From: Cenococcum geophilum 1.58
Taxonomy: Eukaryota; Ascomycota; Dothideomycetes; Gloniales; Gloniaceae
Assembly: GCA_001692895.1 (NCBI GenBank)
Contig: KV748252.1
Coordinates: 62,001-126,000 of the forward strand
DNA length: 64,000 nt
Direction of reading: 5' to 3'
The notes under the pieces are model-generated. The model worked only from the letters and a program-made list of their open reading frames with translations, made no database searches and was not told where the DNA came from. Below are positions 46,669 to 58,860 of the stretch, in pieces (within the stretch, counting starts at the first letter, position 1; each line of letters opens with the position of its first letter). A program made the translations under genes and the position numbers.

Positions 46669-47641
46669 TAGGCAGTTCTTTCTTTTGTGGCCTAAGACCA
46701 GAATATATACAAATTGTACTAGATAGTACTGGGCAGTATTAGGCAGATTGCCATAGACTACCGCACATTACCGTATATTACCGCATATTACCGCAAATTG
46801 CCTAGGACTGGGTAGGCTTTCCTCCTCTCTTTACCCATCCTTCTATTTATACCTTAAGGTAGTTAGTATCTAAGAACTTTTCCAATGCCTTGTTAGGGTT
46901 GGACTTAGTTATAGCATCTGCTGGGTTATCTTGGCCGTTAATCTAGCGGATCTCTAGTAGTTTTCTTCGCTCATATAATTAGCGAAGGGCTATAATATCA
47001 ATTATTAGACGCTTCTCCTTAGTAGTTCCGAGCTTAATAAGGCATTCCCAGAGTAAGTAAGAGTCGGTATAGACAATAGTTGGAATTTAGGAAAGACTAA
47101 GTTGATCTGTAATTATCTTAAGAGTAGTATTAATAATAATCGCCATATCTACTCCTCCTACTATGCTGTAAATCTCTAATGCTAGGACGCTTCTAGTTAC
47201 TCGCTTACTCTTAGTTAAGCTATAATAGATTAAGTTTCCCTTAATCTAGAATTCCTCCTCTATTGTCTTAATCTTATTTATAATAATAATTTTATATCCA
47301 ATCTAGGAACTAAAATCTTTATTGTTTATAAATAATCCATTAATAAAGACAAAGAGCTTTGCTGTAGATAAGTTAAGGGTAATATAGTTAATGCCTTAAT
47401 CTATATGCTTCATCTACCATATAAGTCTCTTGTTTAAAGCGGTAATATTAGCTTCGGTTGGATTCTAGTATTAAGCAGCGACTAAAAGGTTAAATGCGGC
47501 CTCTAGTTAATAAATAGTTGCAATATAAGCTCTACAAGCCCGTTGCTCTCTATAGTTATTCTAAAAGTTAGGAGACTTAGCATTTATAGGCTTAAGCTTC
47601 TTTACCTATTCCTTTTAACGCAACTAGATGGTATCCTTATA

Positions 47642-47968
47642 TTATATCAGTATACATCTATTAAAGATTAATGGGGTTTCCGGTGCTAGGGCTTCCTTAG
47701 GCTTTATAAGGAATTTAGCTTTACTAAGCTTATTATCCTCTAAGACCGAGAATTCTTCTGATGCTAAGATAAGTGTGTTATTAGTTTGCATTCCTACAAG
47801 ACCGAATACCTCCTTAGTTGTAATAAGGAAGTAGGGGTCATAGGTGGATGTAGTTATAGATAGCTTCTCCTTGTAATGCTTGTAGTATATAGCCCACCAA
47901 TAGGTTCTAGCTTTAGGAATCCCATATAATGGCTTCAGAACAACTATAATGGTATTTGGTGGATACAT
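47642..47968 (-). pseudogene. Copia D reverse transcriptase, longest open segment
   Basis: A 108-codon open stretch of copia RT. Early residues VVLKPLYGIPKARTYWW correspond to the conserved L..LYGL.QA..W motif. Then comes FGLVGMQTNNTLILASEE, where the two catalytic Asp residues are Asn. Copies A and B show the same two changes. Each lies in TG context, so RIP could cause both independently. Confidence 0.88.
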
Positions 47969-50900
47969 ATAGATAATTTCCTTTGGAAGATTTGCAAGAA
48001 TCAGTTGTTAAATAAAGGTCGTTAATTGGGTATAGGCTTAGGTGACATTATATAGCTATATCTGGATCTTCTTATCTAGAAGTTGAAATAAAGATGGCGC
48101 TAGTGCCACAATAACTCGTTGGCTTGCTCTTTAGATAGTTGGGGATTGCGTAAGAATTACTTCCTTTCTATCGTCGTTATACGCTTAGATAACGAGTCTG
48201 GATTTTTTATATAGGGTATCCGTAGCTTTACCCTTAACTTTATAAACGATTCTTAAGTTAAAAATCCTAACACCAGCATGCTTGATAGGATCCCATTAAA
48301 TAAAATTAAAGACTCCTTGTCCAGTTAAGCCATTAACTTCCTGTTTTATTAAAGCTTTAAATAGTGCTCTAGGAGTAGTGATTTTACCCTCTTTCTATAG
48401 CTTTAATGTAAGTGCTATATTAGCTTGCTCCTTGCTTGTTATAAAAGCCATTAGGGTTATTTAGGTATTAATCTCCTTAATAGTAGTAAGGAAGGCTTAG
48501 TTGAAGTTGTCTTTATTAGCAAAATGGTAGTAGGTGCTTCGACGGGTAACAATTTCTTTATTAGATACGTCTTTGTTACGTAATCCCTTTGGTTATCCTT
48601 AACTATGTTATATAATTAGTTCTAGGTTAACTAGTTCGGTTTCCTTATTTAGTTCTTTTTCCTTATTGGATCGGTTGACTTAGTCCTCCTGTTCTGGAAC
48701 ATCTAGTATCTCCTCTTTTATGTAGTATGGTTTAACAATAGTTAATTAGAAGTTGGTTGGTCTATACGGCATATTAATTGTATATATTTTGCCGTTAATT
48801 GCTAATAGTTTATACGGTCCGTTCTAACTGTCCTTTTTACGCCATATACGTACTTCTAAGAGAATTAGTAAACTCAGCGTAGACATAGTATTTAGGCTAT
48901 TTTTTATAGCAAGCGCATCTTTAACCTAGCGCTCTGCTTAAAGACGACAAACTTTCTTAGTAGCTGCACGGATTGCTTTAGCTCTTTTAGTAACGGATGG
49001 CGATAGAGCATCTATTTTAGTTATTTGTGGATATGCCCTAAAGACTAAAAGAGTGGGAACAATTCCATCTGGTCCAGCTGAATCGTTAATGGCCTTTACA
49101 GCCATCTATAAACTTATTTCTTTGTTAACCTATTTATCCGTAAGCTCTTCTCGGATAATTTCGTAAGCTTATCGCAATAGAGTATAATATCTCTTAACCT
49201 TTCCTATACTGTTATAGGCTTCTATAGAAACTTCCTTAATCTCAATTGCTATTGACTTAGCGTATTATCTAAATTTAGTTAATAAGAAGTTCCTTCCTGC
49301 GTCGTGAACTAAGTAATCCGGTAGTCCTTAGTAAGTGTCAATCTAGTACATTTATAGTATATCCCAAGCATTCTTTACAGACATGTCCCTTAAGAACTTA
49401 GCAGCTTAGAATAATATTGAAGAATCCACTACTTACAGAACTGGCTTACCATTTAAGTATATAACATTAATAATAACTTTATAATTAAATTCGTAGTCAT
49501 CCCTTAAGGTAAACTTAAATCTACCAGGCGATTTCGCATATATCTGGCAATGGTGATAGTATTTTATAAGGTATTTAATAGCCTTAGAATTTACTTTATA
49601 TCCAGCTTGTTAAAGAACTTTAGTTAGTTATTAAACTAATAGATGACCAAAGCGTTTATGTAATTAACGTAATTTAGCTTTAGTTAGGTGACTCTAGGCA
49701 ATACTATATTCTAGTTAGTGGAGCAACATCTATAAATAGCCCCATTTTCGTATAACTGGGACGATCTTATTACCTTAGATTAGAATATTTTAAAGATTAT
49801 CCAGCTTAACACCTATTTTATCTATATCTTAGATACAAAATAAGAACGGTATATTTGCTAGGACAATATAAAAGGTAATAATGCCTAGCGGGGTAGGAAC
49901 TTAGATAGTGCCTTAGAACAATATAGTGCCTTTACCAAATCTAATCTTATAAGCTCTAGCTGTGGTAGTGTTAAGTTAGACACTAATGTTAAGCTTTTGC
50001 AATGCCTAAAATTAAGATTAGCTAGCAGTTAATACACCTACAGCTTCGCTGTCTAGCATAATGCCCTAGAAGACCTCTAACAAATATTGGTCCTTAAACG
50101 TGAATACTGAGGTCTTTAGCAACTGTAGTGGTGGTGCCTTAAAGATATCTTCGCCAGTAACCGCGTGCTAGGTAGACTGGTTGTTTAAAATAGCTATAGT
50201 CTAGGTACCGTTAACTTCTCTAAACTCCATAAAATACGTATTATATTCCTCCTTAATCTCCATACTTATTATTATATGGTCTACTTCTCCTACGTTATTA
50301 TCTGGAAGATCTTCTACTCCTTCCTATGTGGCAAGGAAGCTGTAATATTAGGCTAATATAACTTCCTGCTCTCCTGCGTATTAGGCATATTATTAATACT
50401 TAGTGTATACTTGTTATCTATCTTCTACTATATGCTTGCTTAACCAGTATCCAGGTTTATTACAGACGTAGCATCACTTATAACGGGGTGGGTGGTAGTT
50501 ACAATATCCGCCACGGTAGTTTCCTCTACTTTAGTATCCTCTGCGTAGGCGTAATTTACGCCAGGAGCCTCTTCGGGGTCCTTTATACGTACGGTCGGTC
50601 CAATTCTAGTCGTACTGCTTAGTGTTGTTTTAATTGTCTTGCTTCTAAGGAACAGTCTGCATATAGTATTGTCGTGTCTCTTGGGTACGTACTACTGTGC
50701 CTACTACTAATTGTAACTAAGCATACACGCCCTTAAATATAGTGGCCGGGTTATATAATACAAGACTACATTCGTTAATACCTCTATAGGCACTAATAAC
50801 TTAATCCTAAAGACTGTATTCTCTTTAGTATTCTTTTAATAATCCACGTTAGATCTTTTAAAGTTTGTTAAAGAGCATTTGCAGACACTTAAGTTGTGAT

Positions 50901-52543
50901 TTTTCTAAGTTAGCGTTAATAATTCGCTGATATGTAGTCTCTCTCTATTCCGACATATACAGTTAACGGTTTTCCTTAGTCTTAAAATATGTCTTTACCA
51001 TTCGTACCATTGTAATGAAGTCATATAATCTTCCCGTGATTTTATTATAGTAAAAATCGCTTACCCGATCCTTAAGCATAATTAGAAATGCTATGTAATA
51101 TTATTTCTCTAGCACTCTAACTATAATACAGCGATTATAGAATACTTATAACTTGGCATTAAGAATATTATATACTTCTCCTCTATACTTCTTAGCATCG
51201 TTAGTATAAAACTTCATTAAGTCTGTAAGTAGTTTGGTTAAGGTAGTCTAGGGTTATTATCGGCTCTGTATATTCCATTTAAGGTAGTACTAATAAGGTG
51301 GTTAAGCTTATTCATTACGTGGTAGTGCTAGGAGATTTCGTAATGCTTAATCATTTAGTGGTATAAGTGGGGTTAGTAGTATAGATATAGCAGGCAATGT
51401 CTATATCACAATTGCGGGTAGTTATAGTGGTGGTGGCAATCTAGACAAGTTTGTTAATGTAGGTAGGTTCTCTAACGGAGGTAGGTTCTATAGTATAGGT
51501 ATATTTGGCTGTAATGGCGGTAGAGGAGGGTAGGTATGTTAATCTTATAGGGTATCTCGTTAATGCTGCTCTTCTGCTGCTGCCGGTATAGGAGAAGTAG
51601 CTTAAGGTATCGCTGGGGTGGTCTAGGGTATTAATGCTGCCACTAATTTTAGTGCTTGCGATTTATAATTTGCAGGATTCCACTATAAATAAAATTCGCC
51701 GCCTTCTCTGAGTTGCTAATTGATTTCTTCTTTAATTTATTTGTGATACTCTTCTTTCTTAACAGCAATTTGTAAGTTTGTAGGAAGGGTTCTCCTATCT
51801 CTACCTATATAGCATCTATATAATCGTAAATAATCTCATAGTATTTAGACTAAATTCTTATAACTAAGATTGAAGATATCCTTTATCTATCCTTTAAAAT
51901 CTTCTTAAAAGTATTCCTATAGGATTCGGTCCTTAAACTTCTTATCTTAGTAGTACTGGATATAGTACATAATATATCCATTTACTATTTCTGTATTAAG
52001 GTCGTTTTCGTTTATAAGATCGAATAAGTTTCCCCATTTCTCCTCGTTATAGGTATATTTATCTCGCAACGACATATTAATTTAGGAATTAACTGGTTTA
52101 AAAGGGGTTAACGTAATTAAAAGTCGGGTTTATAGAGGTTAGGTTTATAGGTAGGTTAAAGGTAAGATTAAGGTTATTATAATAACGTTCTTAACAGAGA
52201 CTTAGAGCGTTAGTAGAGGGAGAGGTTCTTAGCTTACCAATTCTACTTAAGTCCTTATAAATGTTGTTGTTCTACGTAATAGACGCGACTCGGAGGGTTA
52301 AATGGAGGGAGAGGTTCTTAGCTTGCTAATTCTGTATAAGTCCTTGGAAATCTTGCGTAGCTTCTTTAACACTTACTAAAGGTATATACTAGCTTCCTCT
52401 AGGAGCCTTTAAAGTTACTTCGCCGGTTTCCTCTAGCGCGTTCCTATAAAGGGGTAGGGATATAATCCTAACATTTATAGTTTAGCCTCTTCTAGACAGA
52501 TTCCTTGCTATTTTATGGTTAATAATTAATAACTACTAATTAG

Positions 52544-52726
52544 TGTTGGTATCACTAGGGATACCTATTGCAATAGGCCGGAATCATAGTTAAACAGTCT
52601 TTGCTGGTTAATACGATGATAGTTAATTAATTAATTAAAGCTGTGCGAGGGAAAGGGGCCTAAGGCCCCTTCGCTTTGCTTCGCTTCGCTTGTCGTAGCC
52701 TAGTACCACACGTAAATATTCCGACA
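52544..52726 (-). repeat. Copia D right LTR (5' LTR in element orientation)
   Basis: 183 bp, 10 bp longer than its partner because of extra CGCTT/TCGCT repeats near 52670-52690. Confidence 0.92.
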
Positions 52727-52731
52727 GTAAT

Positions 52732-53214
52732 GTAGTTAAGCAACGCTACGGCTTTAAAGTCGCTATAATTTATATTAACAACGAGTTATTGCTTAGAAAT
52801 AAATTCGATAACTAAATAGCCGAAAAGGGTATTATAGTAGAGTACTTAGCTTTAAGTATACTAGAATAAAACGGTCCTACAAACCGTTTTGGGGGGGTAA
52901 TTATAATAAAGTCTTAATATATGCGAATTAAAGTATAACTACTAGAAGAACTCTAGCCCGAAGTCTTTAAAGTAGTAGTATATATAATAAATAGGACACT
53001 AAGCCGACGGCTTAACTAGAAGACGCCTTTTAAAAAGCTTTAATTAGTAATAGGCCTATTACTAACTAAGCCGAATATAGCTTACCTACGTGCCTACGGC
53101 TATAGAGCCTACCTACTTAAATACAATATTCTACGCACTTAAAAACTTACTCCTAGAGCCTATATTAGGTATCTAGTAGGGTATAATTTAATAAACATCT
53201 TTTAAATATATATA
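52732..53214 (+). pseudogene. Copia C integrase, continued
   Basis: Resumes the integrase frame directly after the GTAAT duplication: VVKQRYGFKVAIIYINNE, IVEYLALS, then INRTLSRRLN.KTPFKKL and LRAYGYRAYLLKYN. It ends in NLINIF.IYI at the LINE insertion. Confidence 0.85.
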
Positions 53215-53759
53215 ATAATAATTCATTGCTTAACGTCCGATTTAGATCCCTATTGGACCCACGCGGACTACTCCTTATTTACATGTGGGGAGAAAACTCT
53301 ATTTAAGAAAAATAAGAAAACCCCGTGATCCATCTCCCCGCCTTTTGGGACTCGCCTACTTAGCGCCTGCGAGTTGCCTATGGTGCTCTACTACCTTACT
53401 ATTTAACCTCCTTGGGAACCACTACTGCCGTAACAAGCCTACGGACGCGCTAGTATCACAAACTATTACTCTACTACTGTAGAGTTACTAGGGGGCACCT
53501 GCTGCTCGCCCCCTTGCCTTCTATTACCATTTCCCTTACAACCCGGAACTGATTTAGCACATTTTGACTAATAAGCCACTAGGTGACCGCCTTGAGGCCT
53601 TTTTATGTTGAGAGCAGTGTATTATAGTTCTCTGTGCCAGCTGCTGAGAGCATTGTTTCTCGATTGGTGCGTAGGGGGCATAGCAGTATTACGTGTTTTG
53701 GTGTCTGTCTTGGCCAGCCACATTCGCATCTCGGGCTACCTACTGGGACACCCACCCAG
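53215..53759 (-). mobile_element. 5'-truncated LINE (Tad1-like) 3' end, antisense in copia C
   Basis: Flanked by a 14-bp duplication TTTAAATATATATA (53201-53214 and 53760-53773). On the minus strand it begins in the C-terminal zinc-finger region typical of fungal non-LTR elements (RCECGWPRQTPKHVILLCPL near 53725-53665) and ends in an ATT-rich tail. The length of the duplication, the 5' truncation and the AT tail fit target-primed reverse transcription. GC-rich and little mutated compared with the copia around it. Confidence 0.83.
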
Positions 53760-53773
53760 TTTAAATATATATA

Positions 53774-54880
53774 CTAAGTAAAAAGAAGGTCATTTAAATA
53801 AGAGACGTTACGTTTAATAAGCGGCTCGTTTATAATAATAGCCAGCTAAATCTTATAAATTTGCTTTAAGAAAAGGCCAATTAAATACTAGAGGTAATTA
53901 ATGTAATTAACCCTAATAGAACGCTTTAAGAGGACTTAAATAAGGATAAGGATAATAAGATTTTTAATAAAATTTGTGTAGACACTAATTAAAATCTACA
54001 GGTGGATTCTAGTGGAAATCTAAGATAAATCATCGATCGTAAGCAGCCAGAGACTTAAGCTAATGACTTAATTATAGTAGACATCTTAAAGAACGATCCT
54101 CCACCTGGCCTTCCTACACCAAAATTAACGCCAGAACCTTAATCGATTCCTACTATTTTAAGCTCCTTAAATACCTTAAGATCCTCCGCTCTATCTACCC
54201 GTTAACGCCCCGGTTTTAAGTACGTTAAAATTAACCTAAAGGAGTTAAAGAAGAAAGACTTAGTTAAGGTCTCTAAGGATAATATTATACAAGAAAGAAG
54301 ATTAAAGAAGCTAATAAAGCGAAATAAAGCCTATTTAACTCACCTTAAAAAGGTAGACACCTTCTAACCGTTTTAAGCAGCCTTTTATACAGGGCTTAAA
54401 TATTAAAGGAAAATACATCGTAACGAGCTTCCACCTCCACCTAAGAATTGGAAGAAGCTGCTAACTTACTAGTATAAAGCAGAGTTCCTAGCAGCCGCTA
54501 TAAAGGAGTATACAGACCTAGACAGTTATAGAACGTTTAAGGTCGTAGATAAGACACTATTAATTAAAACGGTACCTATTACCTGGGTATTTACCTACAA
54601 AATAGACACGAACGGATACTTAACAAAATTTAAAGCCTAACTTTATATCAGAGGTAACCTATAAGAGTTAATCTATAAAGACACCTATACAGCAACTCTA
54701 GCAGCTAGAGTCTTTAGAGCTCTCACAGCAATCATCGCAGCATTTAATTTAGATGTTTGGCAAGGTGACGCTGTTAACGCGTTTATAAACAGCCTAATTA
54801 ACGAGACAGTCTACATTAAGTGTCTAGATAGATTTGCTATTAAGGGCAAATGTCTACTACTACGTAGAGCTCTCTATCAT
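53774..54880 (+). pseudogene. Copia C RT, 5' part
   Basis: Linker, then copia RT: SYRTFKVVDKTLLIKTVPIT, WVFTYKIDTNGYLTKFKA near 54585-54640, TYTATLAARVFRALTAIIAA, and LDVWQGDAVNAFIN near 54750-54795 with its catalytic Asp kept. It stops at LLLRRALY, exactly where the next insertion begins. Confidence 0.87.
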
Positions 54881-55734
54881 CAGGAATTTTTTTTTGTGGC
54901 AGGTTGTTGCGGTTTGCCGCAAATTGCCGCAAACTGTACGATCGCGGCGGTCGTATATGGTCGTTAGCGATTCGTACAAACCGCGCATTTCGCAATAAGT
55001 TTGCAGCGTCTACTAGCAAATCGCAGCAAAATACTTAACTACTAAACTAATGCTAGCATTTTGCTACCTTATAATTATATAGCGCGCAAACTGTACAAAC
55101 TGTACGAACTGTATAATATAGCTAGAAACTGTACAATGTACACTATACAAAATACGATTATACAACTGTACGAACTATACGAACTGTACGAACTATCCCT
55201 AACACCGTCAATTCGGGTCCTCAGGTTATCGATAAGGAGTAGCCAATCCAGATCACATATGAATTCGGCTGCCCGTACTCAGGAATATGAAGGCTGGTGA
55301 TATTCGTAATATTTCATACAAAATTGCATATATAAGCTTAAATCTTTGGAGTTAAGTCGCTCCATATGAGGCCCTCCAGCAGTCGTCCTTCCTACGAAAC
55401 AGTATTTTAACATATACTGCAGCCAAAATAAGTCCTTAGAAGAAGCGCACGCGTTGATTTGAAAACGGTGTTCCCGCACGGACCACCTACTCTAAGGACC
55501 CTGACGTGTTAAGGGATACAAATTGTAACAACTAATATAAATCGTAACTAAAATTATTATATATTACCACAGATTGCTATAATATACTTTTAATATATAT
55601 ATATATTATAACTATATAAAATACAGAGCTATCTACTTAGGAGGGGGAAGCCTTTCGCAAAAGCTCCAAATCGTCAATTAGCGGTGTTCCCGATAATCCA
55701 CCAGCCGTGTACTGATTCCCTAACTAGGCCTAGT

Positions 55735-57075
55735 GCCTGCCTGCCTGCCTACCTGCCTGCCTATCTGTCTGTCTGTCTATCTGTTTATCTGTCTACATAT
55801 CTGCCTGCCTACCTATCTGTCTGTCTGTCTATCTATACCTACCTATACCTACCTGCCTATGCCTACTGTCTATGCCTACTATCTGTGCCTACCTGTCTGT
55901 GCCTACTGTCTGTGCCTACCTGTCTGTACCTACCTATCTGTGCTACCTGTCTATACCTACCGTCTGTGCCTACCGTCTGTGCCTATCTGTGCTACTGTCT
56001 ATGCCTACCTGTCTGTAATTTGGGGGAAAGGTCGGCCCGATTGAAGGCTCCGCCTAATTCGATTGATCGTATTAATTCGAATCGTTCTCTACGGCCGTTC
56101 GCTGGNTGTACATTCGAACGGTGGTTGTCTGGTTCTGGCGACGGTCGTCTGGCTCTGACGACGGTCGTCTGGCTCTGGCGACGGTCGACGGTCGTCTGGT
56201 TCTGGCGACGGTCGTCTGGCTCCGGCGACGGTCGTCTGGCTCTGACGACGGTCGTCTGGTTCTGGCGACGGTCCTCAGCTGGCTGCCGTTCTGGTGCCTC
56301 CCTAGGTAGGGAGGATGTAAGGAAGGAAGGGTAAAAAATAAGGTGGCTACCTAGGTGTATGTGTAGAGGCTATCGGGAATATAGCGGGGACCCGATAGTA
56401 ATGTGTTATGCAGAGCTTTGTGCAGAGCCTCCGTACGCAGAGCTTCGTGCAGAGCCTCGTGCAGAGCCTCTGTACGTAGAGCTTCGTGTAGAGCTTCGTA
56501 TAGAGCTTTACGCAGAGCTTCGTGTAGAGCTTTACGTAGAGCTTTATGTAGAGCTTTGCGCAGAGCTTTGTGTAGAGCTTTGCGCAGAGCTTTATGTAGA
56601 GCTTTGCGCAGAGCTTTATGTAGAGCTTTGCGCAGAGCTTCGTGTAGAGCTTCGTATAGAGCTTTGTGTAGAGCTTCGTGTAGAGCTTCGTGTAGAGCTT
56701 TGTGCAGAGCCTCTATACGCAGAGCTTCGTATAGAGCCTCGTGTAGAGCCTCGTGCAAAGCTTTGTGTAGAGCTTCGTGCAGAGCTTTATGTAGAGCTTC
56801 GTGCAGAGTCTCGTGTAGAGCTTCGTGCAGAGCCTCGTACAGAGCCTCTATACGTAGAGCTCGTGTAGAGCCTCGTGTAGAGCCTCGTGCAAAGCTTTGT
56901 GTAGAGCTTCGTACAGAGCTTCATGTAGAGCTTCGTGCAGAGTCTCGTGTAGAGCTTCGTGCAGAGCCTCGTACAGAGCCTCTATACGCAGAGCTTCGTG
57001 TAGAGCTTCGTGTAGAGCTTCGTGCAGAGCCTCGTGTAGAGCTTCGTGCAGAGCTTTATGCAGAGCTTTATGGTT
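55735..57075. repeat. Three-minisatellite unit, right copy (inverted)
   Basis: Order R3-R2-R1, reverse-complementary to 44031-45395. R3 type (55735-56015) has CCTGCCTATCTGTCTG units. R2 (about 56118-56275) has 21-bp units, about 7 copies. R1 (56403-57075) has a 12-bp unit of AGAGCTTCGTGC type, about 55 copies. The unique joining segment (56276-56402) is a close reverse complement of 44194-44326, including CCTCCCTAGGTAGGGAGG. Copy numbers differ strongly from the left copy. One N at 56106. Confidence 0.9.
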
Positions 57076-57086
57076 ATAGTATTAGG

Positions 57087-57332
57087 TTTTTTTTTAGGCG
57101 CGTTGTTACAGCCAAAAATTAGGGTCTGCAAAACCTGCGTAAGTCGCGATTTTAGCAATTTGCAGCAATTTGCACAAGTAGCCTGTGTGTTTGTAGCAAT
57201 TTGCAGCAATTTGCANGAGTAGCCTGTGTATTTGTAGCAAATTGCCGCAAGTTACCGCAAATCGCTAAAATCGCGACTTACGCAGGTTTTGCAGACCCCA
57301 ATTTTCGGCTGCAACAACGCGCCTAAAAAAAA
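57087..57332. mobile_element. Palindromic MITE at the end of the satellite insert
   Basis: About 62-bp inverted repeats begin TAGGCGCGTTGTTRCAGCC and differ at a few transition sites. Both tips adjoin T or A runs. The centre has two tandem copies of a 39-bp word (GTAGCCTGTGTGTTTGTAGC). N at 57216. It could be a separate insertion or the true end of the larger element. Confidence 0.7.
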
Positions 57333-57338
57333 TTTTCC

Positions 57339-58583
57339 TGATGATAGGCTTCGACGATTGCTACGTCTTTAGCACAACAACTTTAGTAATAAACTCATTA
57401 AATTAGGGCTAAGACCCGTTAGTGGGGAGCCGTGCCTCTACTACAATAAATCACTAATTGTCTTCTTTTACGTGGACGATATCTATATCGCCTCTACTAA
57501 AGAAAATCGATTAGAGCTCTAGAGCTTTAAAGAAGCACTAATAAGGAAGTATAAGATAAAAGATCTAGGTAACCTATCCTAGTTCCTAGGAATTCGAATT
57601 GTAAGAGATAGAAGTTAAAGAAAGCTATAGCTCTATCAAGACTCCTACATTAAGAAGATTGCTAATTCATTTCACCTTACTAATATACGCTTAGTTAGTA
57701 CACCTATAGGTACCAACGAGCTCCTACTTAATCTAAAAGAAGCTTTAAAATAGGACACCTATATATACCAAAGGATGGTTAGATCTCTACTATACGCCAC
57801 CTGCATCACGAGGCCCGATGTAGCTAGAGCTTCGAGCAAGCTATCAGAGTTCCTACGAAACCCCTCACCTCTGCATAACGCCGCAGCTTGTTAAGCGGTC
57901 GCGTACCTCTATTAAACAAGGACTCTCGCGATTGAATACTTAGGACAGAATGTAGGAAGTTAAGCCTTTACGGGGTCAAGCGACGCGGCGTTCGGAGACG
58001 ATTTAATAAGTAGACGCAGCACGGAAGGATATTTGTTCATCCTATTTAGAGGAGCAATTAATTAGCGCTCTACTAAGTAGACGCTTATAACAAAGTTAAG
58101 CACGAAGGTAGAGCTTATGGCTCTGTCCCATGCAGGAACTAAGTTAATTTGGTAGAGTCGCTTCTTTAAGGAAATTAAGCTATCCTTAGATGAGAAGCAA
58201 ACGATCTACTACAATAATCTATAGATAATTTGACTGCTTATAAAGGACGGACAAGAGCTATCTATAAAGCTTTAATACGTCAATATACACCACCACTAGC
58301 TACGCCAAGAAGTACGTAATAGCCGAATTAGAATCAATTGGACACCTACCGCTGCTATAGTCGCAGACGGCTTAACGAAGGCCCTACCGCGTTAAAAGCA
58401 CGAGGCGTTCGTTTAATAATTAAATCTCGTTAATATTAAGGATCTAATTTAATTTAATTTGGATGATATTTTAACAAGGTAACTCTATAGGGGATTTCTT
58501 TAACTTAACACCAAATTGGTATCGTGACTTTTTTTTATTTTCTACTTAGCTGCTCAGTTAAGACTGAGCAGCTGGGGGGATAT
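57339..58583 (+). pseudogene. Copia C RT 3' part and RNase H
   Basis: Reads KLGLRPVSGEPCLYYNKSL, then FFYVDDIYIAS with both catalytic Asp residues intact at 57469-57480. YKIKDLGNLS.FLGIRI, SLLYATCITRPDVARA and the RNase H region (GSSDAAFGDD..STEGYLFILF, ELMALSHAGTKL) follow. A LADGLTKALPR-like C-terminus ends near 58400. A short non-coding stretch and purine tract lead to the 3' LTR. Confidence 0.9.
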
Positions 58584-58860
58584 GTTGAACGTTAAGGTCA
58601 CTATTAAGTACTACCTTATGACTTACACCCTGTTTCTTGCCATCGTATATCTTACTATCTATTTTCTATTACCTATTCATTACCTATTACCGACTAAGTG
58701 GCAATGTCGACCTGGTGGCGATTGAGTAATAGTTCCAAATCGTCGTCAGTGTCGTCATTAGTGTCGTCGTCAGTCTTTTGCCCCAACGCTATGTATATAG
58801 AGAGCTTCTAGAGCCAGCTTTAATCGACAGAGTTCTTATAAGTGACTTGTCCGTCCAACA
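58584..58860 (+). repeat. Copia C 3' LTR
   Basis: TGTTGAACGTTAAGGTCAC through GTCCAACA, 277 bp, followed by CTTTG. Confidence 0.92.

Larger units (their letters stand above)
46496..52726 (-). mobile_element. Copia element D, complete but inactivated
   Basis: 6231 bp in reverse orientation, with LTRs of 173 and 183 bp and an exact GTAAT duplication (46491-46495 and 52727-52731). Minus strand: zinc knuckle CYVCNKPGYW...H near 50425-50478 with its Cys residues kept. The integrase C-terminal region near 49020-49250 is homologous to those of A and B. RT at 47968-47642 (MYPPNTIIVVLKPLYGIPKA) has catalytic TDD mutated to TNN. It is less mutated than copia A. It sits inside the copia C integrase and so is younger than copia C. 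Confidence 0.93.
54881..57338. mobile_element. Insert carrying the second satellite unit and an end-MITE
   Basis: It interrupts RT between RRALY and LRRLLRL. Outer sequences are inverted (TCATCAGGAA.TTTTTTTT at the left, complement at the right) and flanked by TA, which suggests a Tc1/mariner-like insertion, though this is not proven. Inside: a GC-rich stretch with GCAAATTGCCGCAAAC words (54900-55010), a GAACTGTAC repeat (55085-55195), unique sequence (55200-55690), the inverted satellite unit (55735-57075) and a palindromic MITE at the right end. It may be a composite of more than one insertion. Confidence 0.6.
36111..58860 (+). mobile_element. Ty1/copia element C, host of at least five nested insertions
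   Basis: LTRs 36111-36388 and 58584-58860 match throughout, and exact CTTTG duplications flank the whole 22.75 kb (36106-36110 and 58861-58865). Copia genes lie in order on the plus strand in pieces: gag 36440-37104 and 43089-43620, protease 45720-45810, GAG-pre-integrase and integrase 46150-46495 and 52732-53200, RT 53774-54880, then RT and RNase H 57339-58470. The pieces are separated by a gypsy element, a satellite-bearing segment, copia D, a LINE fragment and a second satellite-bearing insert. A purine tract GCTGGGGGGATA precedes the 3' LTR. Confidence 0.92.

Noticed and set aside
56359..57075. Possible CRISPR-like array
   Set aside because: Units are contiguous and 12 bp long, with no unique spacers. 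The context is a eukaryotic transposon.
43900..57100. One giant foldback transposon with satellite arms
   Set aside because: The sequence between the arms is copia C in register with its outer parts, so two separate insertions explain the arms better.
55684..57122. Frames of up to 239 codons giving repeats such as RASCRASC or EALHEALH
   Set aside because: The 12-bp R1 unit is a multiple of three, so all frames stay open. The products are repeats in several frames at once and not evidence of a gene.
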